Assembly: GCA_905221605.1 (NCBI GenBank)
Contig: CAJNDS010002845.1
Location: 346,713 to 410,712 of the forward strand
From: Symbiodinium natans
Lineage: Eukaryota; Sar; Dinophyceae; Suessiales; Symbiodiniaceae
Reading direction: 5' to 3'
DNA: 64,000 nt
The notes beneath the pieces are model-generated. The model ran no database searches and was not told the origin of the DNA. It was given only the letters and a program-made list of their open reading frames with translations. Of this stretch, positions 36,701 to 46,655 are shown piece after piece (the first letter of the stretch is position 1; every line of letters begins with the position of its first letter). The position numbers and the translations under genes were made by a program.

Positions 36701-37408
36701 GAAGCGCCCGGAGAGACTAACCCTCACAGTGCCTCAGACACAAAATAACACGTCAACCTACATCAGCCAGCAATGTTGCAAGAGCTTGTACTACTTTGTA
36801 CGCGCTCCGCCTGGGTGGTTTCTGGTTCTGCAGTCCGGCAGCATCCTGGTACGTGAATGTAAGGTCTGGCGATGCAAGATGTGTTCGCGGCCCAGCCTGT
36901 GTCGGGCCGCTTGGTAAGTAGGCAAACAGGCATTTTTCATTTCAACCAGGTTCGAACAGTTATAGCTACAGCTACAGAGCACAGCTTGGCAAGAGGCACC
37001 AATAGCCACAGGAGCGGTCAAAGTCTTCAGCTTTGATGCTGTCGAGGAGTGGTCTCTGGCCAAACTGAGCCTGTCGAAGTTGACAGTGTGCTATGGCTGG
37101 TCTGGTGCAATGCAGACAGCCACTTGTAAAAAGAAGGTCCGCAAGGGCTCGGATGCGCAGACGCTGAATGCAGCGTTGCAGAGCAAGTAAGCCATGCAAT
37201 GTTGCTGGCCGATGCAATGGACATTGAATCCACAACTTGCATGACCTTTTCCCTCCCAGTTCCTCCTGCGGCCTCTTGAGGCTGGACGCAAAGCGTGCCG
37301 CTGTCGAACGTCCAGCTCATGGTTTTTGAGAAGACGTGCATGTCAGATGATTTCAGCCGGAATGCGTCATCTTCGTCTATCCGCTCGTTTGCCGTCTTGA
37401 CTTTATGA
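33770..37408 (+). CDS. CRAL-TRIO (Sec14-type) lipid-transfer protein with GOLD-like domain
   Basis: Plus-strand exons in order. About 33770-33890: LDPAHCNTERLKELTCKDLS. About 34195-34300: MNEDLDGELLPARTRLLEEL. 34644-34714: GSVEEATVHFRKMLRWYMEA, the CRAL-TRIO N-terminal helices. 34983-35075: QIERIMSITDEDLVGRM. 35260-35374: HHLDQLSLKTGKLMKSFQ, then VRDLTGLN. 35811-35882: KIVSTAYPETLHQMVIVNPP. 35973 on: FNLFWTAVQPMLNDRIRKS. The 35882/35973 join is in phase (GT donor, AG acceptor) and gives the hallmark NPP followed by FxxxW of the lipid-binding pocket. About 36452-36590 (GFAHYKLQRLQAGSVAQWSF) fits a GOLD beta-strand region. Exons near 37005-37060 and 37272-37408 (SNVQLMVFEKTC) complete that part. 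Sec14-GOLD proteins carry phospholipids or isoprenoids between membranes. The stop at 37406-37408 is provisional; a further exon near 37549-37623 is possible. Confidence 0.75.
34131..34152. repeat. (CA)n microsatellite
   Basis: About ten CA units followed by an A run, in an intron of the Sec14-like gene. Confidence 0.85.
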
Positions 37409-38738
37409 GTTGCTTCTGTTCGTCCGTCTGCCTCCCGCAGCGAACACGAAACATCATCGCGATGTCATCGGGCTTGTGCCTGCCAAGGAGGCGTAACAGC
37501 CGAAGCCCAACAAACCTTTCCAGCTGCTTCATGCCCTGGTGCGGCTTCGATGACCTGGCCTCGGATGATGACATGTCCGCGCCGAACTCGAACCTGAGGC
37601 TTGGGCTTATACTGATTTGGTAGATGATGGCTGCTTGTGCATCTGTCGCTGTGTTCATCTGTTTTTGTCAATGTACTCGTGTTGCCTTTTGTTCGACCTC
37701 TTTGTTCAGGGGACCTAAGACGAAGAGGGTTTTCTATTCATTAGAAGAGCCCGCTCCAGGAAGCCTGCGATGCTCAGACCGAGACCGCTTCAGACCCAGC
37801 ACTCCGAGATTTACTCAGAGACAGACTGCGGACGCTTTTACTTCATTATGGCATGCTTCGAAGCATGGGTACATGGGTAGAAACATGCTTAGAGACTTAG
37901 AGACATGTTTGGAGACCGCGCTCCGACTTTCGAACATCGATGATCAATTGCTTTCCGAGGCCTTCGGGGCGATGGCTTTACATCCCTGGTACTGAGGCTT
38001 GCAGTTCTGCTGCTGTTGATTGCAATGGCCCACTCTGCCAGCAAACTTGGCGGCGAAGTGGAGCAGAGTTTGCCCCTCTAGGCTTTAGGTCCTTTAGGTG
38101 ATATTTTCCAGTCCCATCACCTCGAGTGTACTCCTGGCCAGCTTGGATCGCAAAGCGATTGATGCACATTTCCAGGTAGGAAGAGCACAGACGCCAACGC
38201 CGTGCTTTTGTGCCCTTTAGTCGTGTAAAGCCCCAGGAGGTGGACCATTGTTCAGCCATGCTCGCCCTCTTAGGGAAGACCAGAAGATCCAGCTCCTGCT
38301 GCTCTAGGACATCTCTAGACATTTCTAGACTTCTGCGGCAACCACTGCGGTCAGGGGCAGCCACAGCAATTCGCGGCGGCATGACCGTGTAAGCCCATGA
38401 GTTTGTTCTGCCGTCCCGAGTTGTGGGGCAAGACTAGGACCCTACTGAACCGCGTCTGTACAGAAGGCACCAGGCATCAGGAAGGCAGGCACCTTGAAAA
38501 GACTGTGCTGGCTTTAGGGGCATGTGTTCTCGGGCTTTTGGCTCTCTTCAGAGTTACGTTGCATGAGCGCATCTTTGCTCCCACCCTGTGTGATTGACAG
38601 TGACAGCTCTCGATCTCTCGCAGTTGCCAGCTGTTGTTGACTTCAACTTCTCTAGAGAACAACTTGCACAGATAGAAGCTGAGATCTGCACACGCACCTG
38701 TCCCATTCATCTCTTAGCGGTTTTTCACACGTTCGACA
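37409..38738. other. Unresolved stretch after the Sec14-like gene
   Basis: Frames at about 37549-37623 (FDDLASDDDMSAPNSN, acidic tail ending in TAG), 37710-37995 (ending LHPWY) and 38625-38695 (LPAVVDFNFSREQLAQIEAE after CGCAG) could be exons. The first would suit a final exon of the gene to the left. None carries a known domain. Confidence 0.3.
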
Positions 38739-38854
38739 GCCGAGATGGCTGCCGATGTCCAACGCGGCAACGAAGCCGTGGTGGCACTCTCCAGACTGGC
38801 AATATTTGCGTGCTGCTACATCGCAACTTCGTGGAAATTTTATCAGCAGAGCTA
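38739..38854 (+). CDS. Unknown exon with a membrane helix
   Basis: After ACAG the frame reads AEMAADVQRGNEAVVALS, then LAIFACCYIATSWKFYQQS and a TAA. The second half is a plausible transmembrane helix. With the exon at 38625-38695 it may form a small gene, or it may be an N-terminal exon of the MFS transporter. An acidic frame at about 38985-39050 (DFDEPLLDPPSCSES) follows and may also belong here. Confidence 0.4.
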
Positions 38855-39298
38855 AGCTGGCTAGTGCAGGTTGGCGAATTCATGGCAGGTTAGGGCAAGA
38901 GCCAAAAGTCTGGTGCTTGAGGAAAATGGCTACGTGCCGATCGCGCCCTTCTTGGTTTCCCGTGCTGAGGCTGGGGCAGGCTTTCAGTGATTTTGATGAG
39001 CCCTTGTTGGATCCTCCCAGCTGCTCTGAGTCTGCGTCCTCGTGGAGGTAGGGATCCTCTTGTCCGCGCAGTATTTTGCAAGCGTCCTGGCAGCCTGGGC
39101 ACCTCTGTCCCACCAAATGCGAAGTCAGGACTTGCCCCAAAGAAGTTCTGCTGACAGTGTTGAGATGTGTTGAGCGTTGACTCTATTTTAACAAGAGGGA
39201 TCGGCGGTGCAAACGTGTGCTGCAGGTGCATAATTCAAACTCATTTCGATTTTGTCTTTGGCGTTTCGATGTCTTCATAGCTTCCCTGCCTTTCCTGC

Positions 39299-40815
39299 AG
39301 GCTTGCTGGTGCTTGTGCCAACTGGGTTGGCTATCGACAGCTGCGGGCCTCTGCCCATACTGCACCGTATGCTGCTGGTGTCTGTCGTGCCTGGGTTCGG
39401 AACTTGAGCGCTCTGACAGCCTCAGCACAGCACGGCTATGAGATTGCCCTTGGCATATCTTGTCTGACACCTTGGTCTCCCTGGACTGTAGTCAGGACAG
39501 ATTGCTCCATGTCCCTTGCTGAGCTGTTTTGAGAGTCTTGGTCTTAGGCTGGAGTGGTGCTGGGGGCTATCTTCCCAAGCTTTTGGTGCCAGCTCCTCTC
39601 ACGCGCCATGCTTGGTGGCGCGTTTTCCGTCCAGTGCTCAGTCAGGATCACGTTCCACGACGGACGGGGATGCGGGCTCCATGCACAGTGCAGGTCCCAA
39701 AAGCCTGAAGTCATTGAAGTCCAATGGATATAAGGGCTTCTTCAATGCCTGCATGGCCCTGATTATGGAGCGATTCAATGAGCCGCTGCGGTCGCGCTAC
39801 CTGGGCTCTGCGCTGGGCTTGGGTCACGTTGGACACGGTTTGAGCACAGCTTTAGCACAGAATTAACACAGCTTTGAGAAGTAGTCGAGCACGGCCTTCA
39901 ATCTCTTCACTAACCCGGAGAGACGGTTTAGGCACAATTGGGAACATGGTCGGGCCACCTGCAATTGGAGCTGTATACGACTTGGCAGCCTCTGCTGGCC
40001 TTGAGCAACCGCGGTTTTGGGCCTTGGCACATCCCCTGATTTTGCTGGCGCTTGCTTGGAGAATGCTGAAAGCTGTTCCCATGTGTAAGGGATCAGAACC
40101 AACGGAGCCTTTGCTTCAGGATGCTCACATAGAGGCAAAGCTGGTAGCACAGCCAAGTGCTTTATTTGCCAGGGCTCTTGGAGTCTACGTCTCCGTGGGG
40201 CTACGAGCATGGATTCTCGCATTAGAGCTCGCGTGTCTCTTTGGCAGCGCCAGCGCTGCCATTACTGCCAGCGCAATTGAAATGCATCGGCGTGAGTTCT
40301 CCCCGACAGCAATCGGACTCACGGCGGTTCCTGCCGGATTGATGCAGTCTCTGTTTTCACAGTGGTCTGGACGGTTTGCAAGTTCAGCAAAGAATCGCGA
40401 GGCAGTGCTGTTGGCATGCCCTGTGGTGCTCGGAGTCATGGCGATCTGCATTGCTGCGATCGGCTCTTTGCACTTCAGCATGCTTGTGCCCATTGTCCTG
40501 ATCTTGATGACCTGCAGTGCCGTCGAAGGTGCAGCTGATCCCACATCAATGTCCATGATGGCCGACCTGGCAAGAGGCGCATCCTTGGGCTATGGCCAGG
40601 CGGTGACGGCATCTGAGATGGCCGTGTCCTCTGGTCTCGCCATGGGCCCATGCCTGGCACACTTGATGCGCCACCGAGAGTTCTCTTCACTTTGCCTCGT
40701 CATTGGTCTCCTTGCATTGCTCGTCTCTGTGGCTTGCGCCAGGTTCCTGCGTAACATTCCTCATAACGATAGCGAAGCTGATGAAGCCGTTCAAGCCAAC
40801 GAGACGCCCCACTGA
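39299..40815 (+). CDS. Major facilitator superfamily (MFS) transporter
   Basis: The last exon, 39932-40815, is a long frame with about seven hydrophobic helices: around HPLILLALAW, then WILALELACLFGSASAA, TAIGLTAVPAGLMQSLF, VLLACPVVLGVMAICIA, SMLVPIVLILMTC, TASEMAVSSGLAMGPCL and CLVIGLLALLVSVACA. It ends at TGA 40813-40815. The preceding exon (to 39837) reads MERFNEPLRSRYLGSALGLG. The 39837/39932 join (GT donor, AG acceptor) is in phase and creates GHGTIGNMVGPPAIG, the Gly/Pro-rich mid-protein helix typical of MFS carriers. An earlier exon from 39299 (LLVLVPTGLAIDSCGPLP) fits a preceding helix and loop. This gives the second half of a 12-helix carrier of small solutes; substrate unknown. The N-terminal helices are not fully located. 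Confidence 0.85.
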
Positions 40816-40985
40816 TTGCATGCTTTGCCGCCTCGCGCAGTGGTCTGCCGTTGCCTGCTGTATCAGTAACGTCACGCGAAGACCTGCGTTGCCTTTGGAC
40901 GAGACTGAACCTTGGGCCACGAAACCTCTTCTTTCGCGCATGAGACAAAAGGTAAGAGAATTAGCGAATGAAAGGGGCGAGTTGA

Positions 40986-41087
40986 GGGTTTGGGCTTTGG
41001 GCTTTGGGCTTTGGGCTTTGGGCTTTGGGCTTTGGGCTTTGGGCTTTGGGCTTTGGGTTTTGGGTTTTGGGTTTTGGGTTTAGGGCT
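40986..41087. repeat. Degenerate telomere-like array, TTTGGGC to TTTAGGG
   Basis: About ten copies of GGGCTTT, then about four TTTTGGG units and finally one TTTAGGG followed by GCTTC. The unit is one base away from the TTTAGGG telomere repeat and reads G-rich on the plus strand, the orientation of a right chromosome end. It lies about 170 bases past the MFS stop codon. Confidence 0.9.
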
Positions 41088-41109
41088 TCAGCTTTTCGGA
41101 GAGGGCAGG

Positions 41110-41490
41110 AGCTTTTTAAGTATGCCTTGGACAGGGTAGGGGGTGGGGTAGGAAGGGAGGGAGGGGTGATGTTGCTTGAGCAGGGGGATGTGAAGGGAGG
41201 AGGGGTCAGGGGGTTAGGGGCAGGTAGGGGGAGAGTAGGAAGGGGTAGCGCGGGGTAGTAGGGGGTAGGAGGGTGTAGTAGGGGGGTAAAAGGGGATAGT
41301 ACGGGATAGTCGGGGGTAGGGGGTCGTAGGGGGTAGTAGGGAGTAGTCGGGGGAGGAGGGGGGAGTCGGGGGCAGTAGGGTAGTAGGGGGGGTAGTAGGG
41401 GGGGGGGGGGGGGGGGGTAGTCGGGGGTAGGGTGGTGAGGGTGTGGGGGGTAGTGGGGGGTAGTGGGGGGGGGGGGGGGGGGGGGGGGGG
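41110..41490. repeat. Long G-rich tract with two G homopolymers
   Basis: About 380 bases of GGGGTAGTAGGGGG-type sequence with almost no C. It includes a run of about 20 G at 41398-41417 and of about 26 G at 41465-41490. TAG trinucleotides punctuate it, as in badly decayed TTAGGG-like units. Strong quadruplex potential. Opposite-strand frames read Pro-rich and are artefacts. Confidence 0.85.
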
Positions 41491-41586
41491 CGCGAAGCGC
41501 GTGCTCTGTGTGTTTCCTGATCTAGGAAAATAGTCCTCCTTCTCGTAAGGTGATCATCCGAAGATGCCTTCACTGATTTACAGTAG

Positions 41587-42359
41587 CTATTGCTTTGGGT
41601 GGCATCGGCCGTAACATGTTAACTTATCATTCACTGTGTAGGTTTGACTGTTCTTCACTATAGCATAGAAGGCTGGGATATTCTGATTTCTCTTTATTGG
41701 GTCGTGTTTATCAATGAGGGTGTCAAAGACATCACGAATTCTCACTTGCAGGTCGAAATGATCAAATACCTTGATGGCCTATGATTTTTAGGATGGTTTC
41801 TTTAGTGAGTTTGTTCTTTTCTCTCTCTTTCTGTTCTCCCACAAGGGGATTGTAATAACCAGTCAAGGTGTTAAACCAGCGTTCCTTCTTAATCTCATGT
41901 TCTACTTTGATGTCTTCCCTTGAGGTCTCAAACTGTGGATTTAGGGGTGTCTGGATCTATCTGTGATACATGCTGACATTCTCTGTGTTTGTCAGCTCTT
42001 CGTCTTGCGGCTTGAAATCATCGGCGTTGTCTACCCTTTCGTCGTAGTTAACTGCAATACAAGCAATGTAGCCTTCGGCATAGCCGACTTCAGCTTTAAA
42101 ATTGTCATCGTTGAATATTAAATTCTTGAGTTGTAGAATGTGTTCGTAGTGGGCTTCACATCTCAAAAATATTTGTCTCCCTGCTAGTTACTGCTAGTTT
42201 TTCAGCCCACGGTGGTGTTGCTACATTGGCTGTTGGATCAAGCATATAAATCGGCACATATTCCCTACCCGTGCTGTCTCGGAAAGATGTTGTTAATATG
42301 CCATTGCGTGATTCAGTCTGAAGTTGGTACAAATGGACATTGAACCCGAATGATGGAAG
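41587..42359 (-). pseudogene. Decayed minus-strand ORF of unknown function
   Basis: Read right to left, one protein continues through three frames. The first (42359 to about 42158) includes FNVHLYQLQTESRNGIL, then TGREYVPIYMLDPTANV. The second (42166 to about 41775) includes HYEHILQLKNLIFNDDNF, EVGYAEGYIACIAVNYDER and, past an in-frame TAG at 41957, REDIKVEHEIKKERWFNTLT. The third (about 41775 to 41587) includes FDLQVRIRDVFDTLIDKHD and stops. Two frameshifts and one nonsense codon therefore break about 250 codons. The composition (Lys, Asn, Ile, Asp-rich) differs sharply from the host genes. No family is recognised. I describe the lesions only and do not reconstruct the protein. Confidence 0.55.
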
Positions 42360-42700
42360 AAATCAAAGAACAACTCGCAATATACAACAGACGGTTCCGC
42401 ATAAAGACGCGACTAGAAAAGTAGTATCAAGCAGTATGAAGAAGCTAACAATATCAGACAGAAACCCAATGATATCAATGATGAGCCCCTTGTCCTAAGT
42501 ATTGAACTCTAAGGAGCCGATGAAGCCCAAGCATGTCTTAGCTAAGAACTGCAAGAGCACAATGCCCATGTCCGAATGATTTGTTTGAATTGTTGAATCA
42601 GTATGTTCTTCCGTTTCCACATGAGCGAGAAACAAAAGTTACTGTTGATGCATATTTCGATTGTGTGGGATTTGGATCCTGAAGCCGGACATTGGAAGAG
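42350..42700 (+). pseudogene. Decayed plus-strand ORF, helical N-terminus
   Basis: From ATG 42350 the frame reads MMEEIKEQLAIYNRRFRIKT and stops at a TAG 23 codons later. A neighbouring frame then continues EEANNIRQKPNDINDEPLVL, with stops at about 42508 and 42540. A third frame at about 42598-42660 reads YVLPFPHERETKVTVDAYF. The pieces are charged and AT-biased, like the minus-strand ORF with which this one is divergent (their 5' parts abut at about 42350-42360). Several frameshifts and stops show it is dead. No family is recognised. Confidence 0.45.
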
Positions 42701-42938
42701 CAACGGAAGAAAGATTAACCAAAAATCACCATGTCTGAAATCAATGAGTTGTTCTAGGAAGAATGTTGAACAGAAGCGTAAGCCCCTGGGTTCTGATAGC
42801 TTTGTCGCACTGCGTTCTGCGTACAAATATGAGATGGACTGATTCTTTATACATGATTTGAAAGATCAACAGTTCAGAGTAGGGATGTTCATGATTGATA
42901 TATTTGAAAAATTCATGCATGTAGCGAGCCAATGACAG
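42700..42938 (+). pseudogene. Integrase-core remnant (retroviral/Polinton type)
   Basis: In the frame ending at 42938, a basic stretch (VEQKRKPLGSDSFVALRS) is followed by YKYEMD, an in-frame TGA (42840-42842), then FFIHDLKDQQFRVGMFMIDI and FEKFMHVAS. In rve-type integrases the first catalytic Asp lies in such an xxD-xFF segment. About 20 residues on comes the buried strand ending in IDxFSKF, here MIDIFEKF. The second Asp and the Glu of the DDE triad would lie beyond the point where sequence becomes host-like, so they are lost. The match is by motif and spacing only and no database comparison was possible; another DDE recombinase or chance resemblance remain alternatives. Confidence 0.45.
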
Positions 42939-43200
42939 GGTGATTTATGACGGGGTGCCCGTCATTCCGTTGGCTTTCTTGGTTTTATTTCGTTTATTTA
43001 GCTTAGCTGGGGGAGGAGTGGAATGTTTCGGCTCAAGAGTTCATCCACCTACCTCGACATCTAGAACCGAGGCCAAGAGATTTTCTTTCTTACAAGCAGC
43101 AAACCGCATTCTCTTATCGGTGCCCAATCTTTCTCTGCATGCTCCAGAACAGCTACTAGAAACGTGACTCCGCCGCCGACTGTATGCTGACGTTTCGACC

Positions 43201-45373
43201 ATGCCGTTCGAGAACCGCATAGTCTGTGGACGTGACACGCTTGTCATCGCAGTATTTCTGGTATTTTGCCTGCTGCTTGAGCTGCCGCTGGTGCATCCGC
43301 ATGATCGGCCAATTCCGATGCAAATCGTGACTTTGAGTGCCTCTGCTTCAGACATTGATGTTTTGGCTGTTTTGACTCCGCTGTGGTTGCTAAGCTGCTC
43401 TAACACCGATGAAGATGCTGCGCTTACTAGTGAGATGCACGCGCGAGGCAACGGCACCTCGGTGGTGGTCAAGGAACTTCTGCTGGACCATGAGTACATC
43501 CCTGACCATAAGCAGCTCTGTCCGTCGTCGCTGCTTATAGGGCTGTGCCTGCTAGTTCCACTTGGAAGCTAGGCTTGCATCTGCCATGTCTAGTCGAGGG
43601 GTGAGGGCTCGTAGGTTTGCGATCAGATGTCTATGTGTTGATCGGCGCCTCCAAGGGGTGCTCGGAGTCGCGACGTACTTGGCTCCAAAGCCTGGCGAAG
43701 CCGCTTCATTCCTGAGCCAGGGCTGGTTTATTTGTTGGAATTTGTTGGAAGTTGTTGGAAATTTAGTAGTGTGTGAGTGTCTGACATTGCTGACATTTCG
43801 GGGCGGTTGCTTCGGCTGCACCGAGCCGACAGAAGCTGCCCAGCAACCCCCGGTTCGTAGTTATTGACGCTTCAGGAGGGGCTTCATGTTGACGATGGCG
43901 TGCACCGTGGCTCTGACTGACCTCATGAAGAACTACATTGGCTATTTGCGGCCCTTCATCTACGGTGCGTGCGGCTTTGATCCTGTGACGCGCAAATGTA
44001 CGCATCCTGCAGCCGATGCTCACAAGTCTTTCCCATCAGGCCACTCCAGCCTGTCCCTGTCTTAGTCCTGCATAATTTGAGAACATGTGGAATTAAGTTC
44101 TTTTTCAGCAAGGGGTACACGTTGGTCTCAGGAACAACACGGACTTTCATAAACGCGCCAGCAGTTTGTTCACGCGCGCGCCACAAAAGTAGATCATCCT
44201 CACTGCCGGTGGTTTCATGGTCCAGGGCAAGCACCAACCCTGTTGAAAAGTTGCGATTGTGTTGTTTTCAGATTCGCTGCACCTCCCACGCGGCGGCTCT
44301 TCAAGACAGCCATTTTCCATCATGCTCCATGTCGCAGTAGCGCGAAGGATCGCATCCCACAAGTCCAGCAGCCCATCCGCAACAAGCGGCGAGCAGAAAG
44401 CAGAATGGCGTGCGCATTGTGCGGCGCCATTCTGTCCAGGGCATTCAACCTGCGCAGCTGGCTTTTTCCAACCGCAATCTGACTCTCGCACGGATTGTCC
44501 CCACCCAATACGCCTTAGCCCCCAAACCCTACGCCCACGCGCTGGCAACATGGACGTTATCATCGTGCAGGCATGGATGCTCTGGCCATTCGCATGCAGT
44601 GGCAACACTGACGTTATCATCGCGCAGGCCAAGTGTGTCCAGACGCATCGGTTTTTACAGCAGCTGCATCGGTTTTTACAGAGTTTTTAGCCGGTGACCC
44701 ACGCGAAACACTGCAAATACCCGTTTTCAACCAAAGGAACAAAGGCGGTGCCGAAAACACTACGCCCACAGATGTTTTCGGCATGTCACCCACGCGAAAC
44801 ACAGTAAATAGCGAGGTAAAGGAATGTGCGCGGCGCGCGTGAACAGCATGCTGGAGGGGTCGTAAAGTGCACATGGCTTGCCCTGCGCCCTTTCTCACTG
44901 AACATCCGTTGGCACTGTATTGTGAACATGTTGCGCCCAAGAACCATCACAGCCAAGGTCCTTCTGTTCGATGCTTTTCACTTCCCTGTTCCTCCTCAGG
45001 AAGGTTGGGACTGAAGGTTGATGGGTTCATCTTACAAAGCTTCCTTCACCTGTGCACATGACATCCCTTGCGAGGTAGCCGCGCAGCCGGTGAAAATCAG
45101 TTCGTGCCTAGGCGCCGAGACTTGCAACGAGCCCATGAGTTTTTCACGTACCAGCAGTTCTGTGCTTGCGGCACGGCCCCTGCAGGCATGCAGGACTTCA
45201 CGAATGTGGCCCTGCTTCTGGCACTCAGCCCGCTGTTGCTGGCATTCTGGATTGCTTCCTCGCGAGTACGGGATAATGCCCATCATCCAGCAGATGTAGT
45301 TTTTGGTTCTTTCATTGGCAGTGGATGGGCAGCTCACCTGCTTTGGACAGTTCCCCGTGCTTTTAATGTCTAG
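43201..45373 (+). CDS. PAP2-family lipid phosphate phosphatase
   Basis: All three PAP2 signature motifs are present on the plus strand. The first exon starts at ATG 43201 with a helix followed by HPHDRPIPMQ. Exon 43876 to about 44050 has KNYIGYLRP (motif 1, K-x6-RP, from 43928) and SFPSGHSS (motif 2, PSGH at 44033-44044). Exon 45194-45373, exactly 60 codons, has SRVRDNAHHPAD (motif 3, SR-x5-H-x3-D, 45260-45295), where the second His is the nucleophile, and ends FNV-TAA. An intermediate exon near 44873-44990 (RTITAKVLL) supplies another segment. Such enzymes are integral membrane proteins that remove phosphate from phosphatidic acid and related lipids. A 43321-43570 stretch is continuous with exon 1 but may include an intron. 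Membership of the family is nearly certain; the substrate is not known. Confidence 0.88.
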
Positions 45374-45549
45374 CGGGTGGAGTCGAGGAGTCGTGTCATG
45401 ACTGCCAGGCAATCTTTTGGTACGCGCGATACTTCGGCCCGATCCAGAAAGGGGAGGAGATGTCCGTCGTTTCGTCCAGCGATCCACCCCACAGGGACGA
45501 CGATGCTGTGCTAATGGTGCCACCCTAACACCCTGAGACCCGGAGTCCC

Positions 45550-46560
45550 GACTACGGTGAGGCAAAGGATCTTCACGAACCCACATTGCACAGATGCGCA
45601 GAAATTTGCCGCGCTGCTCTCACCTGGATCTAGTGGGGCCGTGGGCAGTGACAAGCATGCGTGTGCCCCTAGCCTAGATCAGCAAAAGGGTTAGCTGCAG
45701 CATGCAAAAGCGGATCCACGACATGAAGAAGTTTATTGCGAGACCGACTGCTCAAGGGTGGCTGAGCCATGCCGAGGTCGTACCCGGAAGCCAGGAAGGG
45801 ACAGCAAGCTGCTAGAATCTGCTAGAAGCAGGTGCTTGGGCACATGGCTACTATGCTGTCTGACAACTCTGAACACGTCGAGGCGTAGCTCATTCCACAC
45901 AGCGTCAACATGATGGCAGAATGATTTTAGCCATAATCGCCTCTTGTGACTTCTCTTGCCATGGCGCCCAAACTGACGATGTAGCGCAGGACGGGGTTCC
46001 AAAGATTGCGGTGTCGACCCTTGTCGCGCGGTTACTGCACTTTCGCTGAGGTTGCTGGACGGCATGCTGTCAGAAAGCCTCAGACTGAGTTGGGAGAGCC
46101 AAGGGCCATGCCATGGTGCACTGAGTTGTCCAACCTGTCGAGGTGCCGGCGATGATGAGCTGCTCGGGTTCGCAGCTAATTATGTAGGTCCTTCCACTAC
46201 AGACTTCCACATGGTTTCGAATACATTTCACTTTGTGAACCCCTCATATCCCTCAAATTGCCAGCATCGGCTTGCGAAAGCCGAGGAGTGCAGGCACTGT
46301 TCCATATGGTGATGGCCCCGACGCTTGGCCCTGTGTGAAGCTACTTTACAGGGATGTACTGTTGGCGAAGCAGAAGCACTGGATGCGACACTGCATTCCC
46401 CGTTTCTTCGAGGGCTTGTTGGCAAGATGTCACTGCCGATCTTTCGCATATCAAAGTTGGAGCCGGCACTACACGTGTGTGTCAAATGCTTGTGGTATCA
46501 ACACGTTGGTGGAGAAGGATGGCGTCTTGTGTTATGCTGCTGACTGCTGGTGAGTAGTAG
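45550..46560 (+). CDS. Unknown exons between phosphatase and methyltransferase
   Basis: At 45550-45692 a plus-strand frame reads RQRIFTNPHCTDAQKFAALL and ends in TAG. At about 46320-46545 two overlapping frames both look possible: one with ATLQGCTVGEAEALDATL and one with DAWPCVKLLYRDVLLAKQKH. A start-like ATG at 46519 (MASCVMLLTAG, then GTGAG) might be a first exon of the methyltransferase. No domain is recognised and the number of genes is unclear. Confidence 0.3.
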
Positions 46561-46655
46561 CTTGTTGACGGTCCTGGTGGCTGGTTTGAGCATGACAAGT
46601 CGAGGTGCAATTTCCGACTTTCTTGAGACAGAGTTTGACAGAAATGTTGTAATTT

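Larger units (their letters stand above)
41491..42935. mobile_element. AT-rich fossil fragment of a Polinton/virus-like element
   Basis: Base composition drops abruptly from G-rich host sequence to AT-rich at about 41520 and returns to host-like at about 42940. The segment holds decayed ORFs pointing both ways: an unknown protein on the minus strand (42359-41587) and one or two on the plus strand from 42350, the last resembling a retroviral-type integrase core. Divergent compact genes, AT richness and such an integrase are typical of Polintons and Polinton-like viruses, many of which sit in protist genomes. No terminal inverted repeats or target duplication could be found, and no capsid, polymerase or ATPase gene is recognisable. 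It is therefore a truncated, inactive piece, and the element class is inference. Confidence 0.5.

Noticed and set aside
41214-41573. A Pro-rich minus-strand frame of 119 codons
   Set aside because: An artefact of the G-rich tract; no codon structure other than repeat translation.
42350-42940. Idea that the AT-rich insert uses a ciliate-type code (TAA/TAG read as Gln)
   Set aside because: Reassigning these codons opens some frames, but TGA stops and frameshifts remain, so simple decay explains it better.
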